Of a stretch of DNA of 17,702 nucleotides, positions 14,141 to 17,702 are shown piece by piece. Where the stretch lies: the NCBI GenBank assembly GCA_966250385.1, contig CBINHC010000032.1, positions 1-17,702 on the forward strand, in the 5' to 3' direction. The DNA is from DASWTL01 sp966250385 (GTDB lineage: Bacteria; Bacteroidota; Bacteroidia; Sphingobacteriales; Sphingobacteriaceae). The first letter of the stretch is position 1. Each line of letters begins with the position of its first letter. The position numbers were made by a program, and so were the translations under genes. Below the pieces are notes generated by a model that was not told the origin of the DNA, searched no databases, and saw nothing but the letters and a program-made list of their open reading frames with translations.

Positions 14141-14729
14141 TAGGGTAAATGCGATTTTGTAAATAAGTATATTATGTTGAATATTTGTCGACTGCCTGCA
14201 TATTATTTGGCTAAGTGATAATTGCCTACATTTTTATTTGTCACCGTTTGGACTGAAGTTGTTTTTGGTTTTCAGTTTAAGTCGTTCCGAATTTGCTTTT
14301 GATAGGAGAATTCTTCCTGAAATTGGCGGATCCCCCAAATTTTTTGAAAAACTGCCGCTTCGTATTAGGGACGATTCGAACCCGGGGAGCCGGTGCCGGA
14401 TCGGGAGCCGACGCATGAGTTTTGATACCTGAAAGGATCAACGGGCGCCGACCATATCGGGGACGAAAACAAGGAATCAGAAGGTTTTGGGGATAAGTCC
14501 CCGTAACCGGCAACTATCACCGGCCGTGGGCGCTTCCGGGCGTAGGGCGCCCTAAAATCTGGAACTAACTTATATGGTGTGAAAATGCCCTATTGAGCGA
14601 GGAAACAAAATTACCAGCCGGCGCTGGCGGTCACAGACGTCCCGCGCATGGGAACAGCCACGACGAGAAGATGAACTGCTGAACTGCCGGTGGCTGCCTC
14701 AGTCGTCATAGCAAAATGGCTGTAACGGA
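14141..14729. other. 590-bp intergenic region without a credible gene; hairpin-rich, possible RNA locus
   Basis: Between the ilv-leu promoter and the atpC terminator. The first ~140 bp are AT-rich and contain a plus-strand pair TTTG-N20-AATATTTG (14156-14187) close to a Bacteroidota promoter. From 14489 to 14696 hairpins are closely packed: GGGGA/TCCCC (14489-14502), GGGCGC/GCGCCC (14528-14552), CCAGC/GCTGG (14614-14627), TCCC/GGGA (14640-14653) and CAGCCAC/GTGGCTG (14655-14696). A minus-strand TAATTTTG (14613-14606) matches the -7 box but has no -33 partner. The short ORFs here have odd composition and no recognisable domain. No match to tmRNA, RNase P RNA, SRP RNA or a known riboswitch was found by eye. 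The strand, if transcribed, is undecided. Confidence 0.4.
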
Positions 14730-14761
14730 AAAGGCCGTCAACATAAATGCTGACGGCCTTT
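14730..14761 (-). terminator. Intrinsic terminator after atpC
   Basis: Perfect 11-bp inverted repeat AAAGGCCGTCA (14730-14740) / TGACGGCCTTT (14751-14761) with a 10-base loop. Read on the minus strand it follows the atpC stop by 19 bp and ends in TTTTCC. Because the arms begin with As and end with Ts it could also act on plus-strand transcripts coming from the intergenic region. Confidence 0.85.
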
Positions 14762-14780
14762 CAATACTGGAATGCAGCGG

Positions 14781-15026
14781 CTATTGAACGCCTTCTGCCA
14801 GTACCATGATTTTGTTGTTCAGAGCTTCAACTACGCCACCTTTGATAAAGTAAATGTTTTCACCTTTGTTGGCCCCTCTGATGATCACTTTTCCATCTTC
14901 CAGGGTTGAAATGATGGGAGCGTGATCTTTTAATATTTCAAACGATCCTGATGTTCCCGGAACTGATACCGAAGATACTTCGCCTTCAAAAACGGTTTTG
15001 TCAGGTGTTAAAATTTCTAGTCTCAT
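14781..15026 (-). CDS. atpC: ATP synthase F1 epsilon subunit, short form
   Basis: 81 residues. A part of the central stalk of the F1Fo ATP synthase that contacts gamma and the c-ring. The N-terminal beta-sandwich is complete (MRLEILTPDKTVFEGEVSSV, then GSFEILKDHAPIISTLEDG). The ~50-residue C-terminal helical hairpin of E. coli epsilon (138 residues), which inhibits ATP hydrolysis, is absent. A short epsilon is common in Bacteroidota (recalled family knowledge), so this is not a truncation in this genome. It starts 24 bp after the atpD stop and is followed by a strong terminator. Confidence 0.93.
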   Translation of the reverse strand: MRLEILTPDKTVFEGEVSSVSVPGTSGSFEILKDHAPIISTLEDGKVIIRGANKGENIYFIKGGVVEALNNKIMVLAEGVQ

Positions 15027-15050
15027 TTTGCTGGGTTTTAATAGCAGGAA

Positions 15051-16556
15051 TTAAGCGTTTGCTTCCGCTAATAGCTTCTTACCTTTCTCAATCGCATCCT
15101 CAATAGTTCCAACAAGGTTGAACGCTGCTTCCGGATACTCATCAACTTCACCATCCATGATCATGTTGAATCCTTTGATGGTTTCCTTGATGTCAACCAG
15201 TACGCCTTTCAAGCCTGTAAACTGCTCGGCAACGTGGAATGGCTGGGAAAGGAAACGCTGAACACGACGCGCTCTTGCTACGACCAGTTTGTCTTCTTCG
15301 GAAAGTTCGTCCATACCAAGGATGGCGATAATATCCTGAAGTTCTTTGTACCGCTGAAGGATTTCCTTTACGCGCTGAGCGGTATTGTAATGCTCATCGC
15401 CCAGGATCATCGGGTTCAGAATACGGGAAGTTGAGTCAAGAGGGTCAACCGCAGGGTAGATACCTAACTCGGCGATCTTACGTGAAAGTACCGTAGTCGC
15501 ATCAAGGTGGGCAAATGTTGTTGCAGGAGCAGGGTCAGTCAAGTCATCCGCAGGTACATAAACCGCCTGAACAGAGGTAATGGATCCGCGTTTGGTTGAA
15601 GTGATACGTTCCTGCATCAGACCCATCTCGGTTGCAAGGGTCGGCTGGTAACCTACTGCTGACGGCATCCGGCCCAGAAGAGCTGATACCTCAGAACCTG
15701 CCTGCGTGAAACGGAAGATATTGTCGATGAAGAACAGGATATCACGTCCTTGTCCCTGGCCATCGCCATCACGGAAATATTCAGCAATAGTCAGACCGGA
15801 TAATGCCACACGTGCACGTGCACCAGGAGGCTCATTCATTTGTCCGAAAACGAAGGTTGCCTTGGAATCTTTCAGTTGCTCCTGATCGATTTTGTCCAGG
15901 TTCCACTCGCCTTTCTCCATGCCATGCATGAATTCATCACCATATTTAATAATGCCTGATTCCAGCATCTCCCGAAGAAGGTCATTTCCTTCACGGGTAC
16001 GCTCACCTACACCGGCGAACACGGACAAACCTGAATATGCTTTCGCGATGTTGTTGATGAGCTCCTGGATCAATACGGTCTTGCCTACACCCGCACCACC
16101 GAACAGTCCGATCTTACCACCTTTTGAATAGGGTTCAAGCAGGTCAATCACTTTGATACCGGTAAACAGTACTTCGGTCTCAGTAGAAAGATCCTCAAAA
16201 CGCGGAGGCTGGCTGTGGATCGGACGACCATTTGATTTATCAGGAGTTGGAATACCGTCGATGGAATCACCAACTACGTTAAATACACGGCCTTTAATAT
16301 TTTCACCAACTGGCATTTTAATTGGAGCGCCGGTATCAACTACAGGCATACCACGTAATAGTCCATCTGTTGAATCCATGGCAATGGCACGAACGCGATC
16401 TTCTCCAAGGTGTCTTTGAACTTCCAGGATGATCTTTTGTCCATTGTCTTTTTCGATCTCTAATGCATCGTAAATGTTTGGCAGATGTGCGTCTCCGGTG
16501 AAGCTTACATCAACTACCGCTCCGATGATCTGCGCTATTTTTCCAATGTTTGGCAT
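15051..16556 (-). CDS. atpD: ATP synthase F1 beta subunit
   Basis: 501 residues. The catalytic subunit of F1Fo ATP synthase. Walker A GGAGVGKT (153-160), catalytic Glu185 in GERTREGND (184-192), Walker B LFFIDNIFRFTQAGSEVS (274-291) and the loop containing the DELSEED-type motif (MDELSEEDK) are all intact. Compared with E. coli beta, about 28 extra residues lie between the REM helix and FGQMNEPPGAR (roughly 205-233, including HGMEKGEWNLDKIDQEQLKD). This explains why the protein is ~40 residues longer than the E. coli form and fits Bacteroidota. Codon use is more biased and AT-richer at third positions than in the neighbouring ilv-leu genes, as expected for strong expression. It is the first gene of a two-gene atpD-atpC unit. 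Confidence 0.97.
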   Translation of the reverse strand: MPNIGKIAQIIGAVVDVSFTGDAHLPNIYDALEIEKDNGQKIILEVQRHLGEDRVRAIAMDSTDGLLRGMPVVDTGAPIKMPVGENIKGRVFNVVGDSIDGIPTPDKSNGRPIHSQPPRFEDLSTETEVLFTGIKVIDLLEPYSKGGKIGLFGGAGVGKTVLIQELINNIAKAYSGLSVFAGVGERTREGNDLLREMLESGIIKYGDEFMHGMEKGEWNLDKIDQEQLKDSKATFVFGQMNEPPGARARVALSGLTIAEYFRDGDGQGQGRDILFFIDNIFRFTQAGSEVSALLGRMPSAVGYQPTLATEMGLMQERITSTKRGSITSVQAVYVPADDLTDPAPATTFAHLDATTVLSRKIAELGIYPAVDPLDSTSRILNPMILGDEHYNTAQRVKEILQRYKELQDIIAILGMDELSEEDKLVVARARRVQRFLSQPFHVAEQFTGLKGVLVDIKETIKGFNMIMDGEVDEYPEAAFNLVGTIEDAIEKGKKLLAEANA

Positions 16557-16623
16557 ATATTTTCGGTGATATTTATATAAATCAATTAATTACGCCGGTT
16601 TATCCGCGTAATTTTTTGGTTTG

Positions 16624-16653
16624 CAAAAATACGTTTTATAGTGGAAAATCAAA
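16624..16653 (-). promoter_or_regulatory. Promoter of atpD-atpC
   Basis: On the minus strand TTTG (16653-16650), 18 bp, then TATTTTTG (16631-16624), an exact TAnnTTTG match. Transcription would begin near 16617, leaving a leader of about 60 nt before the atpD ATG at 16556. The spacing is one base shorter than the usual 19-21. Confidence 0.75.
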
Positions 16654-16717
16654 CACTTAATGAAGATTTTCTGTTCCTTTTAGTAAACACACTTTAAAAG
16701 TTTTCAACACTTTACCT

Positions 16718-16978
16718 ATGCCTATGAAAAACGTTGCTGATTTACGTCAAAAGAGGTCTTTTCGGCATCTCTTGCTGACTGCTGTTTTGACCGTTGTTGC
16801 TTCATTTCTTTCTCTTTATGCCTGGGCGCAGGATGTGCCCGAAAAGGTTGACGTAGATATCGAAGCCGGTGGGGGTACTACCTGGTACGGCCAGCCCTGG
16901 GTTTGGGCTGTCGGCGTAGCCCTCTTCATCATCATTATTGTCGCTATTACTCGCGGCGGCAGTCGTCGTGATGCATAG
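16718..16978 (+). CDS. Small membrane protein: signal peptide plus C-terminal membrane helix
   Basis: 86 residues from ATG 16718; ATG 16724 (two residues later) is equally possible. A basic N-terminus (RQKRSFRH) leads into a hydrophobic stretch at 17-36 ending YAWAQD, a plausible signal peptidase I site. A short acidic, Gly-rich linker follows (KVDVDIEAGGGTTWYGQP), then a membrane helix at 61-78 (WVWAVGVALFIIIIVAI) and a charged tail (RGGSRRDA). The mature protein would be a ~48-residue single-pass peptide. No domain is recognised. It is divergent from atpD, and a second gene of the same layout follows 143 bp downstream. It may be one of the small inner-membrane proteins common in this phylum; function unknown. 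Confidence 0.7.
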   Translation: MPMKNVADLRQKRSFRHLLLTAVLTVVASFLSLYAWAQDVPEKVDVDIEAGGGTTWYGQPWVWAVGVALFIIIIVAITRGGSRRDA

Positions 16979-16998
16979 CCTTATCCTTCCATAGTAAA

Positions 16999-17041
16999 AC
17001 CGGAAGAGGGGGCGCTGTTCCGGTGCGAAACGTATTTCGCA
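16999..17041 (+). repeat. Two back-to-back hairpins between the small membrane protein genes
   Basis: ACCGGAA (16999-17005) pairs with TTCCGGT (17018-17024). The last T of that arm begins the next repeat, TGCGAAA (17024-17030) with TTTCGCA (17035-17041) around loop CGTA. Both stems are perfect over 7 bp. There is no T run after either, so a simple intrinsic terminator is unlikely; an RNA-stability or processing element, or a protein-binding site, is possible. Confidence 0.55.
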
Positions 17042-17121
17042 TTCAGAGCTTGTGGACCCTCTTTTATCCCCTATCTACGAACTTTATGACCTGCAGGCTG
17101 TTTTTTCTGAAAAGACTTTTT

Positions 17122-17343
17122 ATGAAAAAGCTTGTAGTTCAAGGCGTACGTCAGGGATCTCTTTTAATCACTTTCCTGCTGCTGCAACTCTATGCCCTTG
17201 CGCAGAATGTCAGCGATAGCGACCTGAGTAACCGGGCCGACACGAACAAAAATTTTCGTGAGCAATGGTGGCTCTATGGCGTTATTTTACTGGTGGCGGT
17301 GATTCTTTTTTTAGGGGTTGTGCGGCGTAGACGTCGGAGTTAG
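17122..17343 (+). CDS. Small membrane protein, same layout as the preceding gene
   Basis: 73 residues from ATG 17122 (MKKLVVQ...). This start gives a standard signal peptide (1-28, ending LYALAQN); in-frame starts upstream at 17086 (ATG) or 17023 (GTG) would add residues unlike a signal peptide, and 17023 lies inside the hairpins. The mature part is a short polar linker (SDSDLSNRADTNKNFREQ), a membrane helix at about 49-67 (WWLYGVILLVAVILFLGVV) and a strongly basic tail RRRRRS, which predicts the C-terminus in the cytoplasm. Layout, the AQ cleavage site and the tryptophan-led helix match the 16718 gene, so the two may be diverged paralogues, though overall identity is low. No function is recognised. 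Confidence 0.65.
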   Translation: MKKLVVQGVRQGSLLITFLLLQLYALAQNVSDSDLSNRADTNKNFREQWWLYGVILLVAVILFLGVVRRRRRS

Positions 17344-17420
17344 TTTGTTTTCTATCTTAAATTTCTGCTTTTTTGGGAGAGGTGCACCGCTTAGGTGGCA
17401 AGACCTCCACAAAAACATTC

Positions 17421-17702
17421 ATGAAAAAAATACTGGTCACCGGAAGCAATGGATTGCTCGGACAGAAAATTACAGAACGGATTCTAAAGTTAAAAGACGT
17501 TGAACTGATTGCCACCTCCAAAGGGGAAAATCGTTACCCTGAAAAAGAAGGCTACATTTATGCTCATCTGGATGTCTCCGATCCCGAGCAGGTTCGTGAG
17601 GTGTTGAGTCGGTATCGCCCAGACAGTGTGGTCCATACTGCTGCTATGACCAATGTCGATGCCTGCGAGCAGTATAAAGAATTGTGTGATCTGTTAAACG
17701 TC
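17421..17702 (+). CDS. Sugar-nucleotide reductase, RmlD/SDR type (N-terminal part; runs off the window)
   Basis: 94 residues are visible from ATG 17421, and the frame is open at the window end. The product begins with a Rossmann dinucleotide-binding loop, KKILVTGSNGLLGQ (2-15), and continues with HLDVSDPEQV and RPDSVVHTAAMTNVDACE, the pattern of dTDP-4-dehydrorhamnose reductase (RmlD/RfbD) and related extended SDR proteins. RmlD makes dTDP-L-rhamnose for surface polysaccharide. The catalytic YxxxK motif would lie downstream and cannot be checked, so a related sugar-nucleotide epimerase or reductase remains possible and no gene symbol is assigned. It begins 77 bp after the small membrane protein gene; the gap has no clear terminator or promoter. 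Confidence 0.82.
   Translation, partial: MKKILVTGSNGLLGQKITERILKLKDVELIATSKGENRYPEKEGYIYAHLDVSDPEQVREVLSRYRPDSVVHTAAMTNVDACEQYKELCDLLNV

Noticed and set aside
14370..14392. tRNA-like T-arm signature (GATTCGAACCC plus strand; GGTTCGAATC minus strand)
   Set aside because: The flanking bases do not form a T-stem (CCGGG against CGTCC), and no acceptor stem or anticodon arm can be drawn. At most it is a relic or chance.
14238..14513. Overlapping small ORFs on both strands of the atpC-ilvE gap (64 and 78 codons)
   Set aside because: Composition is odd (Pro/Arg/Ser-rich), the plus ORF begins with TTG, no signal peptide or domain is visible, and no upstream initiation signal is convincing.
17023..17121. 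Extended N-terminus (GTG 17023 or ATG 17086) for the second small membrane protein
   Set aside because: The added residues are not signal-peptide-like and the first part lies in the hairpin pair; ATG 17122 gives a textbook signal peptide.
17318..17503. 61-codon ORF overlapping the start of the sugar-nucleotide reductase
   Set aside because: It overlaps two better-supported genes in another frame and has no start context or domain.

Overview
The window looks like a chromosomal segment from a member of the Bacteroidota, most likely the Chitinophagales/Chitinophagaceae. The evidence is promoter boxes of the TAnnTTTG type, A-rich ribosome-binding regions without strong Shine-Dalgarno sequences, an 81-residue AtpC, an AtpD with a Bacteroidota-like insertion, and an anti-sigma-like protein next to an outer-membrane beta-barrel protein. 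There is no sign of a phage, transposon, CRISPR array or rRNA. The taxonomic placement is inference from protein flavour, not from a database search.

Left part (1-2748, + strand): a single-pass membrane protein resembling the anti-sigma partners of ECF sigma factors, an outer-membrane beta-barrel protein, a strong intrinsic terminator, and a lone ABC-transporter ATPase with a TOBE-like C-terminus. The ATPase has no permease beside it. Its only plausible start codon (GTG 1741) lies almost on top of a TAnnTTTG promoter box, which suggests a leaderless or wrongly placed start.

Central part (2745-13958, - strand): a very compact ten-gene operon, in transcription order ilvE-ilvD-ilvB-ilvN-ilvC-leuC-leuD-leuB-leuA-ilvA. 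Together these encode threonine deaminase, acetohydroxyacid synthase (large and minimal small subunit), ketol-acid reductoisomerase, dihydroxyacid dehydratase, the leucine branch (LeuA-D) and the branched-chain transaminase. This is the full route from threonine/pyruvate to isoleucine, valine and leucine. Neighbouring genes overlap or are separated by no more than 27 bp. The last gene, ilvA, runs head-on into the ABC ATPase gene so that both stop codons share the palindrome CTAG.

Upstream of ilvE (13955-14140, - strand) is a candidate regulatory leader: a TTGACG-N17-TACATT promoter, a 49-codon ORF beginning about where transcription should start, two hairpins inside it, and an ATGA overlap between its stop and the ilvE start. 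Beyond it (14141-14729) is about 590 bp without a credible gene but rich in short hairpins. It is the main unexplained stretch here.

Right part: atpD-atpC (- strand, own consensus promoter, own terminator) encode the beta and epsilon subunits of F1-ATPase, apart from the other atp genes. Divergent from them on the + strand are two small secreted/membrane proteins of the same layout (signal peptide, short linker, C-terminal membrane helix, basic tail), separated by back-to-back hairpins. The window ends inside an RmlD/SDR-type sugar-nucleotide reductase gene.
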